DNA of 64,000 bases from the NCBI GenBank assembly GCA_047621345.1, contig JBLHLW010000010.1, forward strand, positions 15,913-79,912, read 5' to 3'. The translations under genes and the position numbers were made by a program. The DNA is from Actimicrobium sp047621345. Its GTDB lineage: Bacteria > Pseudomonadota > Gammaproteobacteria > Burkholderiales > Burkholderiaceae_D. Position 1 is the stretch's first letter; each line of letters starts with the position of its first letter. Below, in pieces: positions 51,602-60,472 of the stretch. Under the pieces are notes generated by a model, which was not told the origin of the DNA, did not search any database, and saw nothing but the letters and a program-made list of their open reading frames with translations.

Positions 51602-52594
51602 ATGAAAAAATCACTACTCGTCCTGGCAATTTTCGGCGCATTTTCCGGTGTTGCTTCAGCTCAAACTTCAGTTACTGCATACGGCATTGTCGACATGGGT
51701 GTTACCCGTGAAATGGGCGGCGCCACAGGAAGCGTTACCAAATTGGCAAACGGCGTTCAATCTGGCAGCCGCCTCGGTTTTAAGGGTACCGAAGATCTGG
51801 GCGCTGGCCTGAAAGCCATGTTTCAGTTGGAAACAGGGATCGCCGCTGATACGGGTGGTTTCAGCCAAGGTGGGTTGGCGTTTGGTCGTCAAGCATGGGT
51901 TGGCCTGAATGGTGGTTTTGGTACCGTTTCAATGGGTCGTCAATACAATCCATTATTTACCGCCCTGGATGAAGTTGATCCATTTGGTACAGGCTTGGCC
52001 GGATCATCGACCAACCTGTTCATCACCGGCGCAACCCGCGTGAACAATTCGCTGAAATATGTGGCTCCTGAAATGGGCGGCATCACTGCTGAAGCCATCT
52101 ACGGTTTCGGTGAAGTACCGGGCAATAGCGCAGCTTTGCGCACAATCGGTGGTTCGCTTGGTTACTCCAACGGCCCGATCATCGGCAAACTGGTTTATGA
52201 GCGCGTTGCTAACGCAACCGATACCAGCACCACCAAGTTCACTCAAGGTACCTTCTCGTACAACTTCAATGTTGCGGTCCTGGCAGTCGGTTATGGCAAG
52301 ACCAAAGATGACACCACTGTCAATGCTGACAGCGCGATGGTTGGTGTGACGGTTCCCTTCGGCGCCAGCGCTGTGATGGCTTCGTATATCCGCCGTAACG
52401 ATAAGTCGTCAGCGAATCTGGATGCCCAGCAATATGCTCTCGGCTACACCTATGCGTTGTCGAAGCGAACCAACCTGTATTCGGCGTATGCGCGCATCCG
52501 TAACGAAAACAATGCTGGTTTCACCGTTGGAGATGCAACTTCTGCCGGTTCAGGCGACAAAGCGTTCAACGTCGGCATTCGCCACAAGTTTTAA
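51602..52594 (+). CDS. Gram-negative general porin
   Basis: The 330-residue outer-membrane trimeric porin has a signal peptide (KKSLLVLAIFGAFSGVASA, cleaved before QTSVTAYG). It starts VTAYGIVDMGVTRE and has family motifs SGSRLGFKGTEDLGAGLKA and FGRQAWVGLNGGFGTVSMGR. The chain ends NVGIRHKF with the C-terminal Phe needed for Bam-dependent assembly. This is the typical porin type of Burkholderiales. A strong terminator follows and a structured leader precedes it, suggesting high and regulated expression. Confidence 0.95.
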   Translation: MKKSLLVLAIFGAFSGVASAQTSVTAYGIVDMGVTREMGGATGSVTKLANGVQSGSRLGFKGTEDLGAGLKAMFQLETGIAADTGGFSQGGLAFGRQAWVGLNGGFGTVSMGRQYNPLFTALDEVDPFGTGLAGSSTNLFITGATRVNNSLKYVAPEMGGITAEAIYGFGEVPGNSAALRTIGGSLGYSNGPIIGKLVYERVANATDTSTTKFTQGTFSYNFNVAVLAVGYGKTKDDTTVNADSAMVGVTVPFGASAVMASYIRRNDKSSANLDAQQYALGYTYALSKRTNLYSAYARIRNENNAGFTVGDATSAGSGDKAFNVGIRHKF

Positions 52595-52634
52595 TTGATT
52601 TCAGGCTTCGGCCTGAACCAATCACAATGGCAAT

Positions 52635-52658
52635 AAAAAGCACCTTCGGGTGCTTTTT
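52635..52658 (+). terminator. Intrinsic terminator after the porin gene
   Basis: Perfect stem AAAAAGCACC/GGTGCTTTTT with a TTCG tetraloop, followed by TATT. A second hairpin CAGGC-TTCG-GCCTG lies just upstream near 52600. Confidence 0.88.
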
Positions 52659-52742
52659 TATTGGCTCTAGTACTTCGATCATGCTCAAGTAGTGGTTCGA
52701 TTGGTCGTTAGAGGACTACTTTCTATTTTTTGCAGGTGTCTT

Positions 52743-53783
52743 ATGCGCAATGTATTCCTATTACTCGGTACTCTCTTGTTGGTTGCAATGGCTCATGCTG
52801 CCGAACCAGTCACCAGGCCCATTACGTCGGATGACAATGGTGCCAAGGCAGGTAGCGTAGCTGCTGCCATCAAGGAAGTGACCCAGCCCATCAAGCCGCC
52901 GTCGGTGATCAAGGAAGCACCTATGTCTGGCGCAGAGAGAGCGCTTGCCAAGGAAGCTGCACAGCGAGAGGAGGAGCTGGGCGTGCGCTTGAAAGCAAGT
53001 CTCGCTCGTTTGGAAAAGGCAAATAATGCCGCTCGGCAGGCGGCACAGAAGCCACGTGCTGCGCCACGGTCTAAGGTTGTCGTGACGGAATCGATCACGG
53101 TACCTCATTCGTCGCACTGGGACTATGAGGGCGAAAATGGCCCGCTGCGCTGGGGGCGTATCAACCCGGCTTGGTCACAATGCGATAGCGGCAAGCGCCA
53201 GTCGCCGATTGATATTCGTGATGGTATTCGGGTCGATCTGGAACCGATTAATGTTGACTACAAAGCGGCCCGTTTTAGCGTTCTCGACAACGGTCACACC
53301 ATACAAGTCAACTTGGGCGCGGGTAACACGATCACCGTGGCAGGAAAGATGTACGAGCTGACGCAATTTCATTTGCACCGGCCTTCGGAAGAACGGATCA
53401 ATGGCCGAAATTTCCCCATGGTGGCGCATCTGGTTCACAAGGATGCTGACGGCAGGCTAGCTATCGTTGCGGCAATGATTACCGAGGGTGCGCCTAACTC
53501 TTTGATCCAAATAATCTGGAATAACTTACCGCTGGAAAAAAATGATGCGACGTCGCCAACGATGGTGATCGATATGAACCAGATGTTGCCGGTACGTCGC
53601 GAGTACTACACCTACATGGGATCGATGACGACACCGCCATGCACTGAAGGTGTGTTGTGGCTGGTGATGAAAGAGCCAATCCAGTTGTCCGCGCAGCAGA
53701 TGGCGATTTTTGCACGTCTGTATCCGATGAATGCGCGCCCCATTCAGGTTGGCGGCGGCAGGCTGATCAAGGAATCCAATTAA
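52743..53783 (+). CDS. Alpha-type carbonic anhydrase with long N-terminal stalk
   Basis: The 346-residue exported protein starts at ATG 52743 (AGGTG 5 nt upstream) with a signal peptide (RNVFLLLGTLLLVAMAHA). Residues about 20-120 are a Pro/Lys-rich and then coiled-coil-like segment (ERALAKEAAQREEELGVRLK). The alpha-CA domain follows from HWDYEGENGPLRWG. Zinc ligands are H210 and H212 in QFHLHRPSEE and H229 in VAHLVHKD; TTPPCTEGVLWLV is also conserved. It hydrates CO2 in the periplasm. Most bacterial alpha-CAs are about 250 residues and lack the stalk, which may anchor or oligomerise the enzyme. Confidence 0.92.
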   Translation: MRNVFLLLGTLLLVAMAHAAEPVTRPITSDDNGAKAGSVAAAIKEVTQPIKPPSVIKEAPMSGAERALAKEAAQREEELGVRLKASLARLEKANNAARQAAQKPRAAPRSKVVVTESITVPHSSHWDYEGENGPLRWGRINPAWSQCDSGKRQSPIDIRDGIRVDLEPINVDYKAARFSVLDNGHTIQVNLGAGNTITVAGKMYELTQFHLHRPSEERINGRNFPMVAHLVHKDADGRLAIVAAMITEGAPNSLIQIIWNNLPLEKNDATSPTMVIDMNQMLPVRREYYTYMGSMTTPPCTEGVLWLVMKEPIQLSAQQMAIFARLYPMNARPIQVGGGRLIKESN

Positions 53784-54272
53784 TTACTGAGTATTAAAAC
53801 GCGCCCGAATGGTTTCGAGGCGTTGACGATTGGCACCCAGATCCTTGCTGCCGAGCCGCGATGCGGATCGCATCTGGATGACGCCATTCGGCTCGTCCAG
53901 AACAAATTCGGCGTCATCGACAAATTTGAGCAACCGGGTCTCAAATTGGGCATACAGATAGTCGGAATTGGCTGTTATTACCGTAGCGCCGTCCATTTTC
54001 CCTACAATTTCAGCGAGCTTCCTGATCGCTGTTTTGCCATCGCCGGCGTACTTGATGGGGGCGATCACGTGATAGTCGGTGTGTGGTTGCAAGCCGGCGT
54101 AACTGGAGACGACATTCGATGACGCCAGAACAGGTGGTTTGAGCATGCCTGCTTGCAGGCCAAGATCTGCTGGCTGTTTGCCGCGCAACAACCCCAACTG
54201 GCCGACCGCCAGCAATGCCAGCGGTGGGATAAGAACAACGAGAAGTACGACGATGCCGAGGGTTTTTGTCAT
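53784..54272 (-). CDS. DUF1499 protein, membrane-anchored
   Basis: The 162-residue protein has one N-terminal hydrophobic helix (LGIVVLLVVLIPPLALLAV) and the DUF1499 pattern: ASSNVVSSYAGL, a central YLYAQFETRLLKFVDDAEFVL and the diagnostic MRSASRLGSKDLGANRQRLE. Function unknown. It is convergent with the carbonic anhydrase, with the two stop codons directly adjacent. Confidence 0.85.
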   Translation of the reverse strand: MTKTLGIVVLLVVLIPPLALLAVGQLGLLRGKQPADLGLQAGMLKPPVLASSNVVSSYAGLQPHTDYHVIAPIKYAGDGKTAIRKLAEIVGKMDGATVITANSDYLYAQFETRLLKFVDDAEFVLDEPNGVIQMRSASRLGSKDLGANRQRLETIRARFNTQ

Positions 54273-54326
54273 GGTGGCAGTGAGCGAGGTGTCGGGAATG
54301 GCACATTAGCATGGCGAGAACGGCGT

Positions 54327-55565
54327 CTACAATACATCCCGCTCACGTAATTGCGCTAGTCGTGTTTCCGAATAGCCGAGCAAGTCGGCCAGCACCTCGT
54401 CGGTGTGTTGTCCTAGCAAAGGTGGTGCAGAGCGACTTGCGGGGGGCGTCCCCGACATCCGTATCGGACTGCCAATCAGTCTGGCGCTGGCTCCAGCGGG
54501 ATGTGGCAAATCAACCTGCAAACCGCGTGCAATGACTTGCGGGTTTTCGAAGACCTCTTGCAGGTTGTTGATCGGGCCGCACGGCACACCGGCAGCTTCG
54601 AGCAAGGCCAGCCAGTCCTGCTTGGTACGCTTGGCCACCATGTCTGCCAGCAAGGGCACCAGTGTCTGTCTATTCTGGACGCGCAGCGGGTTGGTGGCAA
54701 AGCGCGCATCCTCAGCGAGTTCCGGACATTCTCCAGCGGCGACGAAGTTCCGATATTGGCGGTCATTGCCGGCCGCGACGATCAGATGACCATCGGACGT
54801 AGCGAAGGTCTGGTAGGGAACGATGTTTGGATGGGCATTGCCCCAGCGCTGCGGGATGACACCGCTCGCCAGATAGTTGGTGCCCATGTTTGCCATCATC
54901 GCGACTTGTACATCCAGCAATGCGAGGTCAATGGCTTGACCTTCTCCGGTGCGATCGCGGTGACTCAACGCCGCCAGAACCGCGACGGTGGCATACATGC
55001 CGGTCATCAGGTCGGTAATGGCGACTCCCGCTTTCTGCGGGCCGCCGCCGGGTAGTGCATCGCGCTCGCCAGTGACCGACATAAATCCACCCATGCCCTG
55101 AATGATGAAATCATAGCCCGGACGTTGCGCATACGGACCGGTCTGGCCAAAGCCAGTGATCGAGCAATAGATCAGATCGGGCTTGACCTGTTTCAGGGAC
55201 GCGTAGTCCAGACGATATTTTTCCAGTTGCCCGACTTTATAGTTTTCCAGCACCACATCGGATTGTGCGGCCAGTTCCCGGATAATTTGCTGTCCTTCGG
55301 TCGTCGTGATGTCGACCGTCACCGAACGTTTGCCGCGATTAGCTGCAAGATAGTACGCGGCTTCGGTGGTGTCGTTGCCGTCGGCATCGCGCAGGTAAGG
55401 TGGTCCCCAGGCACGCGTGTCGTCGCCGCTGCCAGGTCGTTCAATCTTGATGACATCGGCACCAAGGTCCGCAAAGGTTTGCCCGCACCATGGGCCGGCC
55501 AATACGCGCGTCAGGTCGAGAATACGCAGGTGGGAAAGTGCGGAAGGCATGGAGTTGTTTGGCAT
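54327..55565 (-). CDS. Class III CoA-transferase (CaiB/BaiF family)
   Basis: The 412-residue protein has the family start LRILDLTRVLAGPWCGQTFA, the following ADLGADVIKIERPGSGDDTR, the region LAANRGKRSVTVD containing the usual acidic-loop neighbourhood, and GYDFIIQGMGGFMSVTGE. Such enzymes move CoA between carboxylic acids; the substrate (carnitine, formyl/oxalyl, succinyl or others) cannot be fixed from the sequence. GGAAAG precedes the ATG at 55565. It is divergent from ugpQ, with 76 bp between. Confidence 0.9.
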   Translation of the reverse strand: MPNNSMPSALSHLRILDLTRVLAGPWCGQTFADLGADVIKIERPGSGDDTRAWGPPYLRDADGNDTTEAAYYLAANRGKRSVTVDITTTEGQQIIRELAAQSDVVLENYKVGQLEKYRLDYASLKQVKPDLIYCSITGFGQTGPYAQRPGYDFIIQGMGGFMSVTGERDALPGGGPQKAGVAITDLMTGMYATVAVLAALSHRDRTGEGQAIDLALLDVQVAMMANMGTNYLASGVIPQRWGNAHPNIVPYQTFATSDGHLIVAAGNDRQYRNFVAAGECPELAEDARFATNPLRVQNRQTLVPLLADMVAKRTKQDWLALLEAAGVPCGPINNLQEVFENPQVIARGLQVDLPHPAGASARLIGSPIRMSGTPPASRSAPPLLGQHTDEVLADLLGYSETRLAQLRERDVL

Positions 55566-55641
55566 GGGCAGTGGTCTTTCCGGAAAACCAGGTTGGGGTC
55601 GATGAACCAATTACACTAAGCGTGCTTACCGGAGAATACAG

Positions 55642-56385
55642 ATGAAAAGCGCATGGCCGTTTCCTCGCATCGTCGCGCATCGTGGTGGCGGGTCACTAAG
55701 CCCGGAAAATACGCTGGCAGCACTGCGGTGCGGATTGGCGCACGGGTTTCGCGCTGTCGAATTTGATGTCATGTTATCGCAGGATGGTGTGCCGATCCTG
55801 ATGCATGATGAGCAGTTCGGTCGCACAGTGGCCGGCATCGGCGCCGTCTCGACGACAAACTCGATGGTGCTGACCGGCATGGATGCGGGGTGTTGGTTCG
55901 GTATTACTTTTGCCGGAGAGCGGGTTCCGACATATCAACAAGTCATTGCGTTTTGCCAACGGCATGGTATTTGGATGAATGTCGAGATCAAACCGGCGCG
56001 TGGTGTCGAGCAACCGACCGGCAGTGCTGTGGCGGCAATGACGCTGGCCTTGTTGAATGACGATCAGGCGATGCCCCTGTTATCTTCTTTCTCGTTCGAG
56101 GCACTCATGGCTGCCAAGGTTGCGGCGCCCGAGATACCCCGTGGCTTACTGGTTGAACATATTCCGGTTGATTGGGAGGAGAAGTTGTTTGCACTGACCG
56201 CCATGGCGTTGCATACCGATCATAAAAATCTGACTGCAGCCAAGGCAGCAGCCGTCAAGAAGGCAGGTTTTGGCTTGTTTTGCTACACCGTCAATACGAC
56301 AGAACGTGCACGCGAACTGCTGAGTTGGGGTGTTGATGGTTTTTGTACCGATCGGATCGACCTGATTGGCCCGGGCTTTGCGTGA
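55642..56385 (+). CDS. ugpQ: Glycerophosphodiester phosphodiesterase
   Basis: The 247-residue protein without a signal peptide has the GDPD motifs RIVAHRGGGSLSPENTLAAL and VEFDVMLSQDGVPILMHD (metal-binding and catalytic His/Glu/Asp). It ends in the family barrel signature VNTTERARELLSWGVDGFCT. It hydrolyses deacylated phospholipids to glycerol-3-phosphate and an alcohol. Cytoplasmic location fits UgpQ rather than GlpQ. A ribosome site GGAGA precedes the ATG. Confidence 0.92.
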   Translation: MKSAWPFPRIVAHRGGGSLSPENTLAALRCGLAHGFRAVEFDVMLSQDGVPILMHDEQFGRTVAGIGAVSTTNSMVLTGMDAGCWFGITFAGERVPTYQQVIAFCQRHGIWMNVEIKPARGVEQPTGSAVAAMTLALLNDDQAMPLLSSFSFEALMAAKVAAPEIPRGLLVEHIPVDWEEKLFALTAMALHTDHKNLTAAKAAAVKKAGFGLFCYTVNTTERARELLSWGVDGFCTDRIDLIGPGFA

Positions 56386-56422
56386 CAGTGCTGCAGGACG
56401 GATTGCGGCCAGGCGGATCACG

Positions 56423-56428
56423 TATAAT
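56423..56428 (+). promoter_or_regulatory. Candidate -10 element of alaS
   Basis: A perfect TATAAT lies 41 bases before the alaS ATG. The best upstream hexamer, TTGCGG at 56403-56408, gives a short 14-nt spacer, so the -35 assignment is unsure. Confidence 0.4.
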
Positions 56429-56468
56429 CACTGGTTCGCTGAACCGCATTCTTTCCTACGACGACACC

Positions 56469-59078
56469 ATGAAATCTACCGAAATCCGCGCCAAGTTCCT
56501 GTCATTTTTCGAATCCAAGGGACACACTATCGTGCGTTCCAGTCCGCTGATTCCCGGTAATGATCCAACCATGTTGCTGACGAACAGCGGTATGGTGCAG
56601 TTTAAGGACGTGTTCCTCGGCACCGATCAGCGCGCCTATTCGCGTGCCACCTCCGTGCAGCGCTGTGTGCGTGCTGGCGGCAAACACAATGATCTGGAAA
56701 ATGTCGGCTATACCGCGCGCCACCACACGTTTTTTGAAATGCTTGGCAATTTCAGTTTCGGCGACTATTTCAAGCGGGACGCGATCCAGTACGCATGGGA
56801 GTTACTGACCAACGTGTACCTGTTGCCGAAAGAAAAGCTCTGGGTGACGGTCTATCACGAAGACGACGAAGCCTACGATATCTGGGCCAATGAAATCGGC
56901 GTTCCGGTTGAGCGCATCATCCGCATTGGCGACAACAAGGGCGCTCGCTACGCCTCGGATAATTTCTGGCAAATGGCTGACACCGGGCCGTGCGGTCCGT
57001 GCAGTGAAATTTTTTATGACCATGGCCCGGAAATCTGGGGCGGTCCGCCGGGCAGTGCAGAAGAAGACGGCGACCGCTTTATCGAAATCTGGAACCTGGT
57101 ATTCATGCAATTCAATCGCGACGAGCAAGGCAATATGCCGCGACTGCCGAAACCGTGTGTCGATACCGGGATGGGCATGGAGCGTCTGGCCGCCATTTTG
57201 CAGCATGTGCACAGCAATTATGAAATCGACCTGTTCCAGAACCTGATCAAGGCAGCTGCGCGCGAAACCGGTACAACAGACCTCGCAGACAACTCGCTCA
57301 AGGTGATTGCAGACCATATCCGCGCGTGCGCATTCCTGATCGTCGATGGCATCATTCCTGCCAGCGAAGGACATGGTTACGTGCTGCGCCGTATCATTCG
57401 TCGCGCATTGCGCCATGGCCACAAGCTGGGCCAGACCAAGCCATTTTTCTATCAACTGGTCAAGGATCTGGTCATCGAGATGGGTGAGGCTTATCCCGAA
57501 CTAACCGAGGCTGCAGCGCGGGTCGAGCAAGTGCTCCGGCAAGAGGAAGAGCGCTTCGGCGAGACGCTCGAGCATGGCATGAAAATTCTGGAAGCCGCGC
57601 TGGCAGCAACGCCGACGCAGCTCGATGGTCAGACGGCTTTTACGCTTTACGATACATTTGGCTTTCCACTCGACCTGACGGCCGACATCTGCCGTGAACG
57701 CAAGGTCGAGCTCGATGAGGCTGGTTTTAAGGTTGCAATGGAGCAGCAACGCACCACGGCGCGCGCAGCTGGAAAATTCAAGATGGCTGCGGCGGTTGAA
57801 TACAGCGGCGACAAGACCCGCTTTGTTGGCTACGACGCATTGGAACAGAACGCCAGTGTGACCGCCCTATATGTCAATGGCGCCCCGGTCTCGCGCATGG
57901 CGGTAGGTGAAGAGGGCATCGTGGTGCTGGATGTCACGCCGTTTTATGCCGAGTCGGGCGGGCAGGTTGGCGATACCGGCATGCTCACTGGAGCAGCGGC
58001 GCAATTTCATGTGGTCGACACGCTGAAGATTCAGTCCGAGGTATTCGGACACCACGGCACGCTGATGCGTGGTCCGTTGGCAGTTGGCGACAAGCTTGCG
58101 GCCAATGTCGACCCGGTCGCTCGTGGTCGGACGATACGCAATCACTCGGCGACCCACCTGATGCACAAGGCACTGCGCGAAGTGCTCGGCGCCCATGTAT
58201 CGCAAAAAGGTTCGTTGGTCGATGCCGATAAAACCCGCTTTGACTTCAGCCATAACGGTCCTCTGACGGCGGAGGAGATTCGGCAAGTCGAATTGATCGT
58301 CAACCGTGAAATTCTTGCCAACGTCGCAACCGAAGCTCGCATCATGGGCTATGACGATGCGGTCAAGTACGGGGCAATGGCATTATTCGGTGAAAAATAT
58401 GGTGACGAAGTCCGCGTACTCGGCATCGGATCGTCAAAAGAGCTGTGCGGTGGCATCCACGTTGCCCGTACGGGTGATATCGGACTGTTCAAGATCGTCG
58501 CGGAAAGCGGTGTGGCTGCGGGTATTCGTCGTGTTGAAGCGGTGACCGGAGAGGGTGCACTGGCGCTCGTGCAGGCGCTCAGTCGGCAAATGCAGGACGC
58601 CGCAGCGATGTTGAAAGTGCAGCCGGACGAGCTGCCACATCGCATCACGCAAGTGCAGGAGCAGGTGCGTTCTCTGGAAAAAGAGTTGTCAGCGCTCAAA
58701 TCCCGGTTGGCAGCGAATCAAGGCGATGAGTTGCTCGGTCAGGCGGTCGATATCAAGGGAGTCAAGGTGTTGGCGGCCGTCTTGGTGGGTGCTGACGTAG
58801 CAGCCCTGCGTGTCACCATGGATAAACTCAAGGACAAACTCAAGACTGCTGCGATCGTCTTGGCTGCGGTCAATGATGGTAAGGTCAGTTTGATTGCCGG
58901 CGTGACGGCAGACGCAACATCGCGCATCAAAGCGGGTGATCTGGTTAATTTCGTCGCTCTGCAAGTAGGAGGCAAGGGTGGCGGGCGACCTGACATGGCG
59001 CAAGCCGGTGGTACGGATGCGAGCGGACTTGTTGCTGCCTTACAAGGCGTTCCTGGATGGGTCGGTGCCAAGTTGTGA
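56469..59078 (+). CDS. alaS: Alanyl-tRNA synthetase
   Basis: The 869-residue enzyme has an N-terminal class II core (STEIRAKFLSFFESKGHTIV, PGNDPTMLLTNSGMVQFKDV, RHHTFFEMLGNFSFGDYFK, DTGMGMERLAA) and a tRNA-recognition domain. The editing domain has the zinc motif RNHSATHLMHKAL with ELCGGIHVART, and a C-Ala domain with coiled coil ends in GGKGGGRPDMAQAGG. It charges tRNA-Ala and clears mischarged Ser and Gly. The start at 56469 matches the usual family N-terminus; the upstream extension overlaps ugpQ and is not coding. Confidence 0.96.
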   Translation: MKSTEIRAKFLSFFESKGHTIVRSSPLIPGNDPTMLLTNSGMVQFKDVFLGTDQRAYSRATSVQRCVRAGGKHNDLENVGYTARHHTFFEMLGNFSFGDYFKRDAIQYAWELLTNVYLLPKEKLWVTVYHEDDEAYDIWANEIGVPVERIIRIGDNKGARYASDNFWQMADTGPCGPCSEIFYDHGPEIWGGPPGSAEEDGDRFIEIWNLVFMQFNRDEQGNMPRLPKPCVDTGMGMERLAAILQHVHSNYEIDLFQNLIKAAARETGTTDLADNSLKVIADHIRACAFLIVDGIIPASEGHGYVLRRIIRRALRHGHKLGQTKPFFYQLVKDLVIEMGEAYPELTEAAARVEQVLRQEEERFGETLEHGMKILEAALAATPTQLDGQTAFTLYDTFGFPLDLTADICRERKVELDEAGFKVAMEQQRTTARAAGKFKMAAAVEYSGDKTRFVGYDALEQNASVTALYVNGAPVSRMAVGEEGIVVLDVTPFYAESGGQVGDTGMLTGAAAQFHVVDTLKIQSEVFGHHGTLMRGPLAVGDKLAANVDPVARGRTIRNHSATHLMHKALREVLGAHVSQKGSLVDADKTRFDFSHNGPLTAEEIRQVELIVNREILANVATEARIMGYDDAVKYGAMALFGEKYGDEVRVLGIGSSKELCGGIHVARTGDIGLFKIVAESGVAAGIRRVEAVTGEGALALVQALSRQMQDAAAMLKVQPDELPHRITQVQEQVRSLEKELSALKSRLAANQGDELLGQAVDIKGVKVLAAVLVGADVAALRVTMDKLKDKLKTAAIVLAAVNDGKVSLIAGVTADATSRIKAGDLVNFVALQVGGKGGGRPDMAQAGGTDASGLVAALQGVPGWVGAKL

Positions 59079-59233
59079 TTGACAACCAGACTCGCGCTGA
59101 TGGTGGCAGGGTCTGAGTTGTGAGGGCGCAGTGCGTGGGTTGGTTGGTAGCGCGGTTGCGTCCCATCAACCCCCCGGTAATTTTCCGGTAGAATTTGCTT
59201 TTTACAAAACTAACCTGATGCGAGTGCAAGGCC

Positions 59234-59461
59234 ATGGATTTTCATAAAGAACTCGATGCACGCGGCCTCAATTGCCCACTGCCGATCCTCAAAACAAAGA
59301 AAGCACTGGCAGACATGACTAGCGGTCAAGTGTTGCGCGTGACGGCTACGGACCCCGGTTCAATTCGTGATTTTCAGGCGTTTGCCAAGCAAACAGGCAA
59401 TGAGTTGCTTGCTCTGACCGACGAAAATAAAGAATTTGTATTTTTCATGAAGCGCAAATAG
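59234..59461 (+). CDS. tusA: TusA-like sulfurtransferase
   Basis: The 75-residue SirA/TusA-family protein has the active Cys in the conserved stretch DARGLNCPLPILKTKKAL and the glycine-rich middle SGQVLRVTATDPGS. Such proteins pass persulfide sulfur for tRNA thiolation, molybdopterin synthesis or sulfur oxidation. It is monocistronic, about 155 bp after alaS. The family is certain; the precise pathway is inferred. Confidence 0.9.
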   Translation: MDFHKELDARGLNCPLPILKTKKALADMTSGQVLRVTATDPGSIRDFQAFAKQTGNELLALTDENKEFVFFMKRK

Positions 59462-59590
59462 GCGTCTTGTCCGCACGATAATGCCGACAAGAGCACCCAA
59501 CGCAGGGTCAGCCCAGCGAATACTTCCGAGTCGTGATTGCAGCGACGAGGATTTTTTTTAAAATTAACAATAGTACGATCGTGCTTAAAT

Positions 59591-59620
59591 TTGCTGCCGG
59601 ATTGATTTTTCTCTTATAAT
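59591..59620 (+). promoter_or_regulatory. Sigma-70-type promoter of etfBA
   Basis: TTGCTG (59591-59596) and a perfect TATAAT (59615-59620) are separated by 18 bases. The -10 ends 49 bases before the etfB ATG. Confidence 0.6.
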
Positions 59621-59669
59621 CCGGGTTAGTTTACGTTTACGTCAATTCGACTTTCTTAAAGGAAGACCT

Positions 59670-60422
59670 ATGAAAATCCTGGTTCCAGTCAAGCGTGTGG
59701 TGGATTACAACGTCAAAGTGCGGGTGAAATCCGATGGCACTGGCGTCGATATCGCTAATGTAAAAATGTCGATGAATCCCTTCGATGAAATTGCTGTGGA
59801 AGAAGCAATGCGGCTCAAGGAGGCGGGCAAGGCGACTGAAGTCATCGTCATCTCGTGCGGCGTGGTGCAATGTCAGGAAACGCTGCGTACGGCCATGGCG
59901 ATCGGTGCCGATCGTGGTGTGCTCGTTGAAACCGATGTCGAGCTACAGCCACTGGCAGTGGCGAAGCTGATCAAGGCATTGGCTGACAAAGAGCAGCCTC
60001 AGCTAATCATTCTCGGCAAGCAAGCGATTGATGACGACTGCAATCAGACTGGTCAAATGCTCGCTGCATTGCTGGGTTGGCCACAGGCGACGTTCGCCTC
60101 TAAGGTGGTGGTCGATGGCGACAAGGTTTCGGTGACACGCGAGGTCGATGGCGGACTTGAAACGCTGTCACTGACGTTGCCGGCCATCATCACTACCGAT
60201 CTGCGCCTCAATGAGCCGCGCTACGTGACATTGCCAAATATCATGAAGGCAAAGAAAAAAACGCTGGAAATCATCAAGCCGGCTGATCTCGGTGTCGATG
60301 TTGCTCCGCGCCTGAAAACGCTGAAGGTTTCCGAACCACCAAAACGTTCTGCTGGCATCAAGGTACCTGATGTGGCAACGCTGGTCGCGAAACTCAAGAA
60401 CGAAGCCAAAGTCATCCAATAA
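59670..60422 (+). CDS. etfB: Electron transfer flavoprotein beta subunit
   Basis: The 250-residue protein starts MKILVPVKRVVDYNVKVR and carries the ETF-beta signature region VTREVDGGLETLSLTLPAII followed by LNEPRYVTLPNIMKAKKK. With EtfA it forms the FAD/AMP-containing carrier that takes electrons from acyl-CoA dehydrogenases to ETF:quinone oxidoreductase. AAAGGAAG precedes the start. It is followed by etfA and then an acyl-CoA dehydrogenase, so donor and acceptor are encoded together. Confidence 0.96.
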   Translation: MKILVPVKRVVDYNVKVRVKSDGTGVDIANVKMSMNPFDEIAVEEAMRLKEAGKATEVIVISCGVVQCQETLRTAMAIGADRGVLVETDVELQPLAVAKLIKALADKEQPQLIILGKQAIDDDCNQTGQMLAALLGWPQATFASKVVVDGDKVSVTREVDGGLETLSLTLPAIITTDLRLNEPRYVTLPNIMKAKKKTLEIIKPADLGVDVAPRLKTLKVSEPPKRSAGIKVPDVATLVAKLKNEAKVIQ

Positions 60423-60472
60423 ATCACTGCCGCGGCCGCATCGCGCCGCAACTATTGAATCGGGAATCCATC

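Noticed and set aside
59461..59520. CTTGTC/GACAAG hairpin after tusA as a terminator
   Set aside because: The loop is long and no T tract follows, so the evidence is too weak to list.
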